Below, in pieces: positions 1-13,700 of a stretch of DNA of 64,000 nt. This DNA comes from Micromussa lordhowensis (taxonomy: Eukaryota > Cnidaria > Anthozoa > Scleractinia > Lobophylliidae). Position 1 is the stretch's first letter. Each line of letters starts with the position of its first letter. The stretch spans positions 1,396,001-1,460,000 of the forward strand of contig OZ026595.1 in the NCBI GenBank assembly GCA_964020085.1. The letters run 5' to 3'. The notes beneath the pieces are model-generated. The model was given only the letters and a program-made list of their open reading frames with translations, searched no databases and had not been told where the DNA came from. The position numbers were made by a program, and so were the translations under genes.

Positions 1-1183
1 TTCTCCCGAGGCTGACTAACCGAGTAAATAAACCTCGTGTACAACTAGCATCTGAGCGAAGGACGCAGTAAGATAACATGAAAGCCATGAATAGCTCAAC
101 CAGCCTGAACGACGTCTGGAATGCTAGCCACGGCCATGGCTTGGGTGACACAATCGTGGAATAGGCGCCATAAACGCCAAAGAGGGAATAGATTTGAAGG
201 GCACAGCAGCAGATGCTCAGAACACTTGCCATTACTGTGATACCGGCAATTTTTTGTAAGGCACGCTCTCTCCTGGTGGGAGCAAAAGTGGCATTGCAAT
301 GTTTCTTTCTTTTGGTAGTTTTTGGTTCCTGGCTCGAGACCTCCTGTTTGGAGCCTCGAGCCTCCGCGATGAGATTATTACCAAACATAGATGGCTGTAT
401 AGTGTACGCGACTCTTAGACCGCCCCCATTGCGATCTTTTTCTACTGTGCTTGGTTTTTTAGCTGCATCTTCATGCTTCTTTACTGTTGCACCAGCTTGA
501 TCAACTGAACGCATTTGCAGATTCCATTCAGCATTTTCCATGTCACAAATGCGATTTCTAATGTTGCGAGTTTTGACCACTACTCGTGTTCCACTGTAAA
601 TAAACGAGATGGAGTTGAGAAGCCCCCATACTATGAAGAATGACTGGCACACAATCAACAATTCTGTTCTGTTGGCTTCGATTGCGAGGGTCGTATCTGA
701 CACGACGACAACAGCGAAATGCACAAGGATTACACTGGCAATGAAACGGACACTGCTGAGTTTTGGCGAAACGAGCTTAATCTTGGCCACTTCCAAGAAA
801 GCAACGTGTACAAGGCAGAATGCAGACATGAGGCAGGGAAAGGCGATACCAAAAAGAGGTCTCACCACCCATAATGGGCAGTTAGCGATGTTTTCTCCTG
901 ATTCGTATGGGTCAATCATCAGATACAAACTCCTCGTGGTGCCCAGTGCTACCAGAAGCCAGTTGATCGCATAGAAGAGGTTTCTTCGTGCGAAACGGCT
1001 ATTGACATCTGGAGATCGAATTACTGCCCACAAGGATCTGCTTGCTAGGAAAGCAAACGCCAGACCCAATCCTACCCAGTGCAGTGGCCAAGATAATCCC
1101 CACTGATGCCTGGCTACTCGCCATTCGGGACCAGGCTCTGGAGCAGCTGTATGCCTATTAGAGCCGGACGCTGCAAGAGCCAT
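1..1183 (-). CDS. PRRT3/PRRT4-like multi-pass membrane protein, 5' part (runs off window)
   Basis: An uninterrupted frame of 394 codons begins at the ATG whose complement lies at 1181-1183 and continues past base 1. An in-frame TGA lies a few codons upstream, so this is the first possible ATG. I see seven hydrophobic segments at about residues 36-55, 67-90, 104-131, 146-168, 173-197, 311-337 and 348-376. Segments 5 and 6 are separated by a polar loop of about 110 residues rich in K, R, E and S. The N-terminal pattern PEPGPEWRVARHQWGLSWPL, followed by the first membrane span, resembles the PRRT3/PRRT4 (proline-rich transmembrane) domain, whose function is poorly known. The family call rests on pattern memory and is moderate; that it is a real membrane-protein gene is much surer. 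The C-terminus lies outside the window. Confidence 0.75.
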   Translation of the reverse strand, partial: MALAASGSNRHTAAPEPGPEWRVARHQWGLSWPLHWVGLGLAFAFLASRSLWAVIRSPDVNSRFARRNLFYAINWLLVALGTTRSLYLMIDPYESGENIANCPLWVVRPLFGIAFPCLMSAFCLVHVAFLEVAKIKLVSPKLSSVRFIASVILVHFAVVVVSDTTLAIEANRTELLIVCQSFFIVWGLLNSISFIYSGTRVVVKTRNIRNRICDMENAEWNLQMRSVDQAGATVKKHEDAAKKPSTVEKDRNGGGLRVAYTIQPSMFGNNLIAEARGSKQEVSSQEPKTTKRKKHCNATFAPTRRERALQKIAGITVMASVLSICCCALQIYSLFGVYGAYSTIVSPKPWPWLAFQTSFRLVELFMAFMLSYCVLRSDASCTRGLFTRLVSLGR

Positions 1184-4100
1184 TGTTGAATGCCGGTGAG
1201 CTGCAGTTCCTCAGGCTATCGCTGTGATAAAAAAACGATGATGAAAATAACACCTTCTGCAAACAAATAAAAGAAGAAAATGATTCGAAATGTCTGTCAC
1301 ACTGACCTTAACGGTGGATTATTTTATTAACAAAGTGTCGAAAGACAGCTTGACAATCCGTTTCGACTTTTCCTCTGTTTTATAAATGTCTTCATATGAA
1401 GCAAACCCTAGCTCGGAATCGATACTTCATCGAAGCCAAGTAAAAAACGTTCTCGTTCGGAGGGATTAAATTCTAAATTCTGTTAAATTCTGAAAGGTCT
1501 CTGAAGAGCCTCTTGGCCGAGACCAAACGTCGCGTCAAACTTGCCACGAACTATTTTTTCATAAGTATTTGTCACATTTATTGTATAAACATGACCTTAC
1601 CTCCGAAAATGTTGATCTAATGTTTTTTCTTCAAAAGCTGTTCTTCAAGCTTTCTCTAGACGTTGACCAAACCTGGCGGGAATAGCGGGACTGTTGAGCG
1701 TCTAAATAAACCAAACACCTTTACAGTTAAGTGCAGTACATGAGGTTTCAGTCATGTAAATTAAAGCGATGGTAAAAAAGGCAGCCATTAAAGATTTCTT
1801 GAATCGTTAAGTGAACGCTAGCGGCGTAGTTTTCGGCAAACATGAAACGGAAGCGCGGAAAGACAAATCGTGACAGAGATGATATAGCGATTAGTTCGCA
1901 TAACCGCAATTAAGATAAGCTTTTCAACGCTGATATTACCATATGAATTACTTGGATGTAAAATTTGACTCAATTAAGATTAACAGTGGTTCCTTACGGA
2001 AGTTCTTTGAGAAATGATGTCAAAAATTAAAAAAAAAAAACACCCAATTAATTTATTTTGAGGTGAGTTCTATATTGGTTTTGCTTTGTACAAAGTCAAA
2101 GGCATAATCGCATGCTGTCAGGTTGAACAAAGTGAAAAAGAAATTTCTACTGCTACAAAATGACACTTTATTGGAAGTCCTTCCTGCGTCAGTTTGCTTG
2201 AGGCAAACTTTATCTGATTTCAACAGTGCACTGAAAACATAAGTGAACCAGAACGAGACTCCGCGACAATTTAAAGACTCCATTATTCTTTCAAAGTCCA
2301 TTAGCGGCTCCCAATCTCGAGTATATATCATCTAACAAGTGTATTTATTGACTGGCGCGAGAAAAAGCCAATGGCGGATGACAGTTCGGAAATGGCGTTC
2401 TTTTTTTAGAAATGGTGGTCTAGTTGGTGCTGAGCAGCCATTGGTCTAATCTTGACATAATAATGTAATCATTTCAAAATATAAAAATGCGGTGGCGGCT
2501 TTTTGTGCTCCTTCAAGTGGCTGAATTTTTGATGTCCTTACGCTTGAAAGTAAATCATAGACCTGACGAATGGGTCGCTTTGATCGGATCCGATTATAGA
2601 ACAACTAGATGCTATACAACATACTCTCCATTTTCGTTTCATATCCTTCCAGGTGAAAGAATTGCAAATTAAAACTGAGCCCTCGCTGTGAAAAAGGAAA
2701 TTGTCCGATTATTGATTTTGCACACATAGGCTATGTATTGTTAAGAGCGGTAGGGTGGATAAAAATCACTGCTTGCCTCATTAAGAGCGAGATTCAGGCT
2801 TCAATTGAAGGAAGATTGTCCTTGGAACCCCGCGAATCTTATCTACGGCTACATCGGCATAAACGTTCGGAAACCGTTAAGGAGAGATTATTGTTAAGGC
2901 GTAGATTTGCTTGGTTTCCTTCCATAAAATTTAAATTCAGGATATCTAAGATGAAGTAAATACCGCAGTATGTGATAAGCGTGATGACAACAGCTAAAAG
3001 ATAAAATAATGATAATAATAAGCACTAAAAACAAAACTCTATGCATGTATCTCAAATCCACTTCATTGCTCTTCTTCTTCGCGGTTAACAAGGTAATGAA
3101 TTGATAAAAAAAACTTTGATAGATAAATGGCCCGTTGAAAAATGAAATACAATCCACACTGAGCATTCTTCAGCCAAATTTCAAAGCATAGTTAACCTCG
3201 ATGTTCACGTTGCTTCCGTCAGTTGGAGAATATTTGCATATTTGTTGGAAGTAAAACGACACTTTTGGTTTGAATTTTAATTGATTCTCATTCATACCAT
3301 GCAACAAAATAACACTCACTGTCGGGAGAAGAATCCATTTACTAGATGCTGCGTTTTCGAAATTTAGCAATGAAAAGTTAAGGCTACACCGGATAATCGT
3401 AAAGAATTTTGCATAAACTTCCTGTTACAGAGAAATGACTGTAAGAATTCCGAAGGTATATATCAAAATTTTTACCCTTGATATAATCACTTTCGAACAT
3501 ATTGCGCTTCTTCTCAAGCCTATTGCTGTGTCGATTGCACGAAATAAATCTAGTTAGATAACCTCAATACTGAGACATATTCATTTTGCACAAATTGCGC
3601 ATGACTTATTAGGAATTATTTACGGTTTTTGTAGTCTACTTACATGCATTCCATTCACTCAAGTACAGCATCAAAATCAGAGATTCACTGAGATATTCAC
3701 AACTGAATTGGCCGCTTAACTGTTCACAAGCCATCACAGAGAAACAGCAGTATTGGTTATCCACACACCGGCACTATGCACGGGTTGTGTTTGTTTCATG
3801 ACAATCTTTTCCCTTCAATCTAGAGTTTAAGTGGTTCTCTTGCCTCCCTGCACGCACTGAAGGGCCCTTCACGTTATAACACCCTATAGAGTTCATATCT
3901 GCCCGTATGTGCCAATATCCACTTTTATAAACAGGCCTATATTTGTAATCATTGTTTTGAAAACCTTTATAATTTTAGTGTGTTTCTAATGTTTTAGTTG
4001 CGTTCGAGTGAACAATTGACTTGCTGTGATGAACGCTGTTTTGACAAGTTCTTCAGATACCACTCTGATAACACGAAACGGTATTCGACCAAGTTACAAA

Positions 4101-4762
4101 GCTAGTTATCGGACAAACTAGTTCACATTAGCCTGCACTTTCGAGGTTCCCACTTTTCGCCTCGTCTCCCCCTTTCCAGCTCGCATCGATTTACTCTGGT
4201 ATCTATTACATAACGGTCTTCTTCAAGCTCGATTTCTAAAACATTTATAATCTATAAACATTCGATATCTGACCCGAGTGAAAGCATTTCACCGGCTTTG
4301 AAAAACATCACCGCGTTTTTCAGGAAAATAAGTTCGCAGGGTTTTACCATGCATGTTTCATTCAATCAGGAAAATGTTTGGATAATTTAAGAACTGACAG
4401 CATACTCTCCGAGATAGCTACCTGGGATTCGATCAGTGAGCTATTTTCCTATGTATTTTTGTGTTCTTAGGTGCAGGCAAATATCGCGTACACAGAAATC
4501 GTGGTTGTGCTGTGGTGCGAAGGTTTGTGCTGTGGCATGTCGAGTAATTTCGGCACCAGTTCCTCTCGGACCTATCAATATGGCGGCTGTAGTGGCCGAA
4601 ATTGTGCAATTATTTTTCGTGAGGGATAAATCAAGGAAAAAAGAAATAAAACGCCTCGTGTTTACGAAAATATCACAGACCAAGACTTGAAGGTGAAACA
4701 ACTCAGATAACAAAATTATTTTACGAGGGCAAAAGTTCTGCGTTTTGAAAGTTTGTTCCATT
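1184..4762. other. Intergenic region between the PRRT-like gene and UROS
   Basis: The two flanking genes are transcribed away from each other, so this stretch must contain both promoters and 5' UTRs. I found no convincing coding exon. It is AT-rich with short homopolymer runs (for example an A run near 2029-2040) and no strong palindrome or tandem array. Short open frames on both strands have no recognisable motif. Confidence 0.6.
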
Positions 4763-7700
4763 ATGGCGCCTGTTCTGTTGTTTCGTTCACCTACTGCACC
4801 GCCTGCAGAAGATGAATACCATAAGGTAAGGAACCGTTTTAGGTGTAAAAAATACTGGTGCATAGAGAAAAGAAATAAGCAGTTGATGTATTGAAGTGTC
4901 CGCTAATTGCAGGTTTTGTGCAACATGCAAAATGGCATAATATTAGTGTTCGTGTCGGCTTAACAGAGGTGTCCGCTGAATGCAGGTTTATTTTACAGTA
5001 AATGTGGGAAGATCATTTAGGGACTGAAGCTGTTGTGCACTTAATAGAGGGTGTCCCCTTCCCTTAATTTGGGGTCCGCTCAATTACAGGTTTCACTTGA
5101 TATGCTTTATCTTAAATTAAAACTTACAATGATTTCTCTTTTCCTTCATTTTGTTAGGAATTTCTGGCTCATGGTTTTGAACCTTTCTCAATTCCAGTCC
5201 TTTCATTCAAGTTTGATAACCAACCGGAGCTGACTAAAAAACTTGAGGAACCAAATAAATATGAAGGTACTAACCATATATAAACTAATAAATTGAAACC
5301 TTTTGTCTGCTGCAGGATTTCCTCCAGGTGTGGAGAAGGTGGTGTTTTAAGCAAAGAAAACCTGGGGCTACATGTGCCACAACCTGGGGCTACATGTGCC
5401 ACAACCTGGGGGATATTCTACAAAGTTTTACATGGGGAGACTCTACCCCGAGGTCCAACCCCTTACCGTTTTGTATACCATTTTGACAGAAAAGGTACCC
5501 CTTTTGTATACCTTTAATTATAACATAACTATGGCAAAGCGTGTGGCTTTGATTGGTTAATTAATAATCTAATATTTACCCATTGGTGTACACTGCTGAC
5601 ATGCGTGCTGGTGTGATGTAGCTCAATAAAAGGACTTCTTTTTCTCCAATGTGTCAATGTTACGTCCTAAAACAAATGGTAAACGCCACAGCTATACACT
5701 ATTGAGTTATGGATGCACTTGGGAGGATTGCTAAGCACTCATGAAGCTAGAGTCGCACTTGGCTATTGCCTCAAGCGACTCTTACACTTCTTTTGTGCTC
5801 AGCAACCTCCCGCGTGCATCCATAACTCAATAGTGTACGCTATGGCGTTTACCTGATAAATGAAATGATACAGCCATAAGGTGCGTCTGTTTGAAATATT
5901 GTAATGAAAGACCCTTTAAAATAACTGAATGACAGGTTTCCATACTCTTTCATATAACTCAGCTTGCAAAATCCCTATCCTTCTATATGCCTTAAGCCAG
6001 AAATAGGTTACCCTTTTGGTTGAAGAAGCCATTATAGCGAGTACCACAGTGAAGGTGAAATGTTCCTTGCTTGAATAAAGGGAGAGTGAGAGTTAAAAAC
6101 TCAATGAAGGTCCCTCCCCCAAGACTATAACCTTGTTTTTCCTTCACTATTATCAAGGTATCAAAATCACTAGCTAGTTCAACAAATGTTTCCAGCTTAA
6201 AGAAAAAAGGATTACATTCATTTGTTAATGTGATTAAATGCAAATAGATGCTAAATGTTTGTAGCAATATCAAATAAATTGCCCACAAATTTTGTGGTGT
6301 GTAGGTATGGTTCTGACAAGCCAGCGTTCAGTGGAAGCCATAGAGCTCTGTGTGACTAACTTTATATCACATGAAGGTGAGGGAATGTTCTGTTGTCTCA
6401 GTGAAGGGTAATCTTTGCTGGTATTATTGTATTGTCTCAGATTTAAACTTTCACTGTATTTACAGATAGAGAGGACATATCAAATTTATGTATAGCTCTC
6501 CGACCTTCTTGCTGTGGCTCATCAGGCCGGAGCTTATCCCAGTTTCAGTAGCAGGAAGCGACTAGGAATATTTCTACTCCCCCCTAGATGGGATGCTAGT
6601 CCATCGCAGGGTTACCCCCAGCATTAAATTCACTGGTACCCATTTATACACCTGGGTGGAGAGAGGCACCGTGAGAGTAAAGTGTCTCTTGCCCAAGAAC
6701 ACATCACAATGTCCCCGGCCAGGGCTCGAACCTGGAGCGCTCGCTCCGGAGTCAAGCACACTAACCATGAGGCCACTGCGCCTCCACACCTTCTTGTTGT
6801 GACATGATGATAGTTTCTTGTCCTCAGTATGGAGAGGCAAGACTGTAAAAGGGTGGAGAGAAAAGGCAATATTTGTGGTTGGAAAAGCTACAGCAAAGGC
6901 TGGTAGGTTAAATTAGGTAGTTGTAGTTTTTGTAGTGTATTTTTGTAAGGAGCTGTTACAGGCTTTTGTAACCAGCGCTTCAACCAGTGCTTCTATCCCA
7001 AACCCTTCTTGTGTCATTGGAATAAATACAAGCAGGTTCTAGTCAGTGTCAAAGGGAGTTTCATCTCCAGGGACGTGATGAAAGAACCACACAGACCAGT
7101 TGTTTAAAATTCAAACAATGTCTGTGCATGCAGTCAATGAGCATTTCAATCAATAATTGATTGTCTAGTAATAAACTAAGTATTGTTAGCTAAGTGTGCA
7201 TGTAAAGGTAAGCAACATTATTCTTTAAATAAAAATTGTAATAAATACTCTTTTTAAATCTGGATCACTGGATGATGCAATTTAAGACTTTTCATTGGCT
7301 TAGCCATCAGAGTACAATGAGCCATTATACCATGCTCTACAAATATGCATGGTAAGAGGATGTGTAATTTTTTTTATGCATTTTTGTTTTTATTTTATTT
7401 GGGTTTTCTATATTTTGAGGGCATTTTTAATGGAGTAATCATTCCACTCAATCTTGTTGAATATTTAAGCAATAGACCACAAGTTTCTATGGGTTGTAGG
7501 CTGATAAACCACGCAGGATGTTGGTAGAACACGAGAAGAATTTGTAAATCACGAGCCGCAGGCGAGTGGTTTACGAATTCTTCGAGTGTTCTACCAACAT
7601 CCCAAGTGGTTTATCAGCCTATAACCCATAGAAACTTGTGGTCTATTGCTTTTATATAATAATTCAGAAGATGCGCGATTTTCCCATGGGTTTACCGGCA

Positions 7701-10700
7701 CAATAACCCATAGCTGATTGATCAATCAGAGCGCGCGCATTGATTTGGTTATTATATAAGAGATGAATAAAGCCAACTCAGCACTGCACGCCTTGTCGGC
7801 TATCTATCGTCTCATATCCAACGTACGCTCCTGGAATAGTTGTTAACTATACTGTACTATGAGAATCAGTGAGTTTTTTTAATTTCTTGTAGCCACTGAG
7901 AGGCTTGGACTGGAAAGTTCTGGACATGATGCAGGCAGTGCAGATGCTCTAGTTCCAATCATTATTCAGTGTAGGGTTTGCAATGCTTTATGTCATTTAT
8001 TTCGCCAGTTACTCTCTTTTTTGTCAAGTGCACTTTTACATGTGTCTAACCCTATATACCCTTGGGGGGTGGGTGTGGGGGTGGCAATGCCCCTGCACTG
8101 ATTTCAATCTTTATTCCAAATTCTTTGCATTCTTGAATCCCTATATTTTCCGACAGTTTTTAATCCATTTCAGAGCTGCCTTGACTCATTTAAATTTTTT
8201 TGAACTCCAAGATAGGGATCCAAGGTGGCAGACATTTTTGATATGTGTGGCATCATTTTGATCTTCAGTGATGTCATGATTGATACAAGATTATCATTAA
8301 TTATGATAATGTATGATGATCATGATAACTTATACCAGTAAGATAGGTAGACCAGTATTAATTACACACAATTTTAATTAGTTGTTTCTTTTCTGTTTAT
8401 AATTTCCATTTAGCCATCAAACCCAGTAGCAATCCGTTATTGTTTCCGTGTGGTAACTTGAGAAGAGAGACAATACCAAGAGAGATGGCCAAAGCAGGTG
8501 AAACACAATGCTCACTGATGTCTGTTCTGAGCATCTGACAACCCTAGGGGGGACTTCCATATAAAAAGAACGGGGGGTGCTCATCGGAAACTTTGAAAGA
8601 ACCCCTAAGATGTACCAAGATCTTGTTTTGTTAGCATGGCTCAAAAATTTTTTCACCTCTAAGAGGTACTAATTCTAAAACAACCCACTAACTGATGCTG
8701 ACTTTTTTTCAGCTCAATACCCTAAAAGGTACTATGAAAGCTCTCGCTGTGGAGCTTTTGAGGCTGAACACCCTAAAACCACTTTTTAATCTTTGACAGG
8801 TATGACGAACACCCCTGTTCTTTTTATATGGGAATTCCCCCCCCCCCCCCCACCAAACTGGACTGACAACCTTTCCAATGCCACCAGAACTTTATGAAGC
8901 TTTCCAGGATGAAACACGTGTGTGCTGTTTTCCAAGAAAGTTGCCCTGAACAATGCTCTTGATTAGTAATTGTGGGAGAAATGAGTTCAAAAAGTACAGT
9001 GCAGCCCCTCATACGTTGTTTTGTTATTGTATTTTCTTCACCTGCTTTCTTACCTCTTTTCCCCAGTGCACCTGTTGAAGTGAAAAACTGATAGTTTACT
9101 TTAGAATCCACTTATGCCTTGTTTTTTTAACAATCTCCATGTCTTTTATATTACATAATTTGGGTATTGTGAGGTGACTAGACTGAGAGATGCAAATGAA
9201 ACCATCCACAGACAACCTGAATCTTCTTTTGCCATGTTATCCTAGGTTTCAGGTCACGCTATGTGCTGGATTTTTTCCTCAACTGTGTGCTATTTATGTC
9301 TTGATAAAACCGGACGTGTGTTCACACAACTGTTTTAATTAAACCAGTTTAACTACACGTGTTTAACCACGGTGAACTTGTTGAGGTGGTTTTCTTGGGA
9401 CAGTTAAAGGAGCTCGGTCACGTTATTTTGTGTTATTTAGGCCTGGTACAAAATTACCTTTAAATTCAAGGAAACCGGCTGAAAATAGAAGCTTACCAAG
9501 ACAGAAAAACATCAAAGAGATAATAATAAACCATAAAGGAACAAGGATGGTTAAGGATGGAGAAGATTAACACGGATTACAAACGACGAACTTGAAAATT
9601 TAGGCTAAACTTTGCAAGATGCACGAACCGTGGATAGTTCCTTTAAGGTTGATACACTGACCGCGTATTTATATTCAATGTTTTGATGTTGCAGAGATAG
9701 CACTTGACGGTATCCAGGTATACAGTACATGCGCTGATTCCAAAATAAAGCAGTCTTTGGAAGATTTTATACAAGAAAAGGTAATCTTGGTACATCTTTC
9801 TACTTTTCTTTGTGACAGAATGACGTAAACTAGTCAAGTTCGATTTTTTGTTTTTAATACATCATGTGTAGTGAATTGTCGATGATACAAGCAATGAGCG
9901 TAAAACTAAGGCTATGCTCGTCACTGATAGGCGGCTTCCTTCAAAGATCAGTGAGGAAATGATTTTAACTATCAAGGAAACTGAGCTCGATCTCATCCCT
10001 AATGCTAAGCTGCTACGTCTCGAAATCGACTCCGAACTCTCTTTTACTTCCCATGCAGATATCGGAAACTATCGGGTATGTCGTGTTGTTGTGTGACTTT
10101 GTTATGTCACGTTCTGACTAGATCGCGTGCAAGTATGCGTAATAAGATCTTGTGCGGTTTTTGCTTTTTGTGTGTGTGCCTTTTGGGTGTTTTGCGTGTT
10201 TCTCTTGGAGTTGACTGTGAGTTCTCTCTGTCGTCAATAAAGCTGCTTGGGATAACGAATAGTGAAAGTGTGGTCCTATCTAATTATTTCCCACATTACT
10301 GGCACCTCCGACGGGACGCCCTATACCGTGATTTGTGATGTCCAAGAAGCAACTTAGTGAACTGGACGCCAAGCTAAAGACGCTTACTCTTCGGCTTAAA
10401 AGTACTGATGGAGTGATCGGGAAAAGGGAAAAGGAAGCCATCGAGAGGCAACGCGCCTCAATCGTTGCTCTGGCCGGAGAGATAGATTGTTTACGAGGAT
10501 CTATCCAAGAAGCGAAGTTCGCCGCTAGTGAGTCAGAGGAGAATGTGGAATTGTGGTCTGAGGAGATCGAGTCACAACTTTCTGTGGCGGATGAGAACGT
10601 TGCGAAATTATCTAAGTGTCTCAACGATATGGAAACCGAGTTACGGGACCTCGAGCGAAACCAAAGCCATGCGAAAGCTATGGAAATGGAGAAGGAGTTG

Positions 10701-13700
10701 TTAGAACAGAAAATGGAAGCTGCTATCAAGCAAAAGGAGCTGACTCAAAAATCGTCAGTGGTAAAGCTTCCCAAGTTAACGATTACGAGTTTCAATGGCA
10801 CACCCATCGACTGGGTGCGGTTTGAAAGTCAGTTCACTGCGATGGTTCATGACCAAAACGTGCCAGCGATTACTAAGTTTTCGCACCTCAAGGAGTTGCT
10901 CGACCCAAGGATACGGAGCGTAATCGATGGTCTGCCGTTCAATGAAGAAGGCTATTCTCGCGCCATGAAATATTTACGTGACAAATACGGGAACCCTGAT
11001 GAGATCGCTGGGGCTTATGTGATTAACCTTTTGGAGATGCCTGCAGTTACGGAGCGAGACGTAGCCAGGATACATCAGTTCTACGAGAAACTACTCTTCA
11101 ATATTGAGAGCTTGGAGACATTGGGGAAACTTGACACAGTACAAGGGGTGACATACTATGTCATTGTAAAGAAGTTGGAATTACTACGAAGCGAGCTGGT
11201 GTCACATGTGCCCCGTGACTGGCGCTCGTGGTCATTTGGTGATCTCTTGGAAGCCCTCCGCAAATGGACAGGCACGAATCCTGTCGTGGAAACATTTGGA
11301 AAAGGAACTAACCCGAAACGCTCAACGTTACCAAGCGATCGCATTTATCACTCCCAAGATCGGTATGTTGGGAATTGCGTGTATTGTGACAGCGGAGAAC
11401 ACCGCTCCTCTGAATGTGACAAGCTGTCAACACTTGATGCGCGGAAAGCATTCCTCGCGAACAAAAGGCTCTGCTTTAATTGTGCAGCGGGTCAACACAG
11501 CGCTAATCAATGCCCTAGCAAGTTGTCGTGCCGCGTGTGCCGTAGACGTCACCACACTTCTATATGCCAACAAGCGCCTGTTGAGCCAAACCTGACGGCA
11601 AATATCGTGGGATCTTCAGTCATACATCCGGTCGTCGTTGTCGACGTTTGTGGTCACAAATTCCGTGCACTCCTGGACAGCGGAGCAAGCCACTCCTACG
11701 TGTCCTCCACGTTAGTCGAACTCACTCGCGTGCAAGCAGTCAAGAGTGGAACGCGTCGTGTGGCCACGCTGCTGGGAGTGGCAACAACAAAGCTGCTGGA
11801 ATATGACCTATGTCTGAGGTCGGTTAACCGGAATTTCGAGTTAAACACACGCGTCACGCAAATCAACAAAAGAGAGCTCCTCACGCTGGATAACCCATGC
11901 TATGCCGATCGCATCGCAGGTCACTCTCACTTGTATGATGTCCATCTAGAAGACCAATCCATGGAAGATCACCTGCCGGTACACATCATCTTAGGGGCAA
12001 ACGAGTATGCGCAGATCCGTACACGCGTGCCATTGCGTGTTGGACGCCGCGGAGAGCCGGTAGCAGAACTCACTTGTTTTGGATGGGCAATTATGGCACC
12101 TGGTGTTGAGTCAGACTTGTCCGCTGGATTCTTAGCCGTAGATGCGATCCAAGATTACGAAATGCTTTGCTCTTTGGATGTCCTTGGACTAGCAGACTCA
12201 CCTGCTGGGGATCAACAAGAGGTCTACAGGGAATTTCGTGAACAGCTGTCACGCAACACCGAAGAAGGATGGTATGAGACAGGACTGCCGTGGAAAGGTG
12301 ATCATCCCCAGCTCCCATCAAACCGCGAAGGCAGCCTGCGCCGCTTACGTACTCAAGTAGCGAAGTTACGTGAAATGGGGAGACTACAAGAATATGATGA
12401 AATCATTCAAGACCAATTTAAGGAGGGCGTTGTCGAACCAGCACCTTCAGAGCCAGTCGGAAGAGAATACTACATGCCACATCGCGCGGTCATCAAGGAC
12501 AGCGCTGAAACTACTAAGCTCCGCGTGGTATACGACTGCTCTGCGCGGGGCGGTAAAGGATTACCTTCTCTAAACGACTGCCTTGAACCTGGACCAGCCC
12601 TTCAGAACAAACTCTGGAACGTCTTAGTCCGAGGGCGTTTCCAATCCGTTGCTCTCGCTGGAGACATGCGAAAGGCTTTTCTACAAGTGCGTATCAGAGA
12701 AGGGGAGCGTGACGCTCTGCGATTTCACTGGTTGAGGGACTTACACTCTACTGAGATCCAAACTCTGAGGTTCACAAGGGCGCTGTTTGGCCTTGCACCC
12801 TCTCCGTTTCTGCTAGGAGGGGTGGTGGAACAACACCTGGAGAGCTGGAGTGATCGACTTCCAGAAAGCGTGGCCGAGATCTTGCGTAGTCTTTATGTAG
12901 ATGACCTTATCTCTGGAGGGCCCACAGTACTGAAGGCTAAGGAGTTAAAGGACGATGCAATAACTATCTTCGCTGACGGTGGTTTTCAGCTACACAAGTG
13001 GCACTCTAACGCACCCGAGCTGGAACGCGATTCTCAAGAACAACCTGCAGAGACCGAGGACACTTACGCCAAGCACCAACTGGGCTCTACTGCGGTGGAG
13101 GGGACCAAACTACTCGGACTCGGTTGGGACAAAGCTGAAGACGCCCTGAGTGTCTCGTTTCCGAAAGAGAACGCCGAGCTGACAAAGAGGGGAATTTTAG
13201 GAAAACTTGCTCGAATCTACGACCCGCTTGGTTTCGTTTCTCCCACTTCATTGGAAGGGAAGCTTCTTTACAGAGAGGCTTGCGAGCTTAAACAAGCTTG
13301 GGACGCTCCACTACATGATGAGCTTGCAAGAAAGTGGAGAAAATGGGAAAGCAATCTCCCTTCCAACGTCTCAACCAGAAGAACACTAGCACCTCATCGT
13401 GAGTCCATTGACGCAGTGGAGCTCCACAGTTTTGGAGATGCTAGCGGTCAAGGAGTCTCCGCCGCTGTGTACGCTGTAGTACGACAGGCATCTGGTACAA
13501 CACAAGGACTTGTAGCAGCGAAGGCACGCCTAGCCAAGCAACGGTTAACGATTCCAAGGCTTGAACTGGTAGCAGGGCATATGGCAGTAAACTTAGTCGA
13601 CAATGTGCGAAGAGCCTTGGCTGGCTTCCCTGTGGCATCCGTTTGCTGTTGGCTTGATAGTACTGTTGCGCTACACTGGATCCGAGGCGGCGGGGAATAT

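Noticed and set aside
2053..2331. 92-codon minus-strand frame in the PRRT-UROS spacer
   Set aside because: No recognisable motif or splice context; length is expected by chance in AT-rich DNA.
6711..6788. tRNA-like gene on the minus strand
   Set aside because: Degenerate cloverleaf joined to a SINE body; it is the tRNA-derived head of a retroposon, not a working tRNA gene.
10078..10338. Open frame in the 5' LTR, repeated in the 3' LTR
   Set aside because: Falls inside LTR sequence and exists twice only because the LTRs are identical; no protein features.
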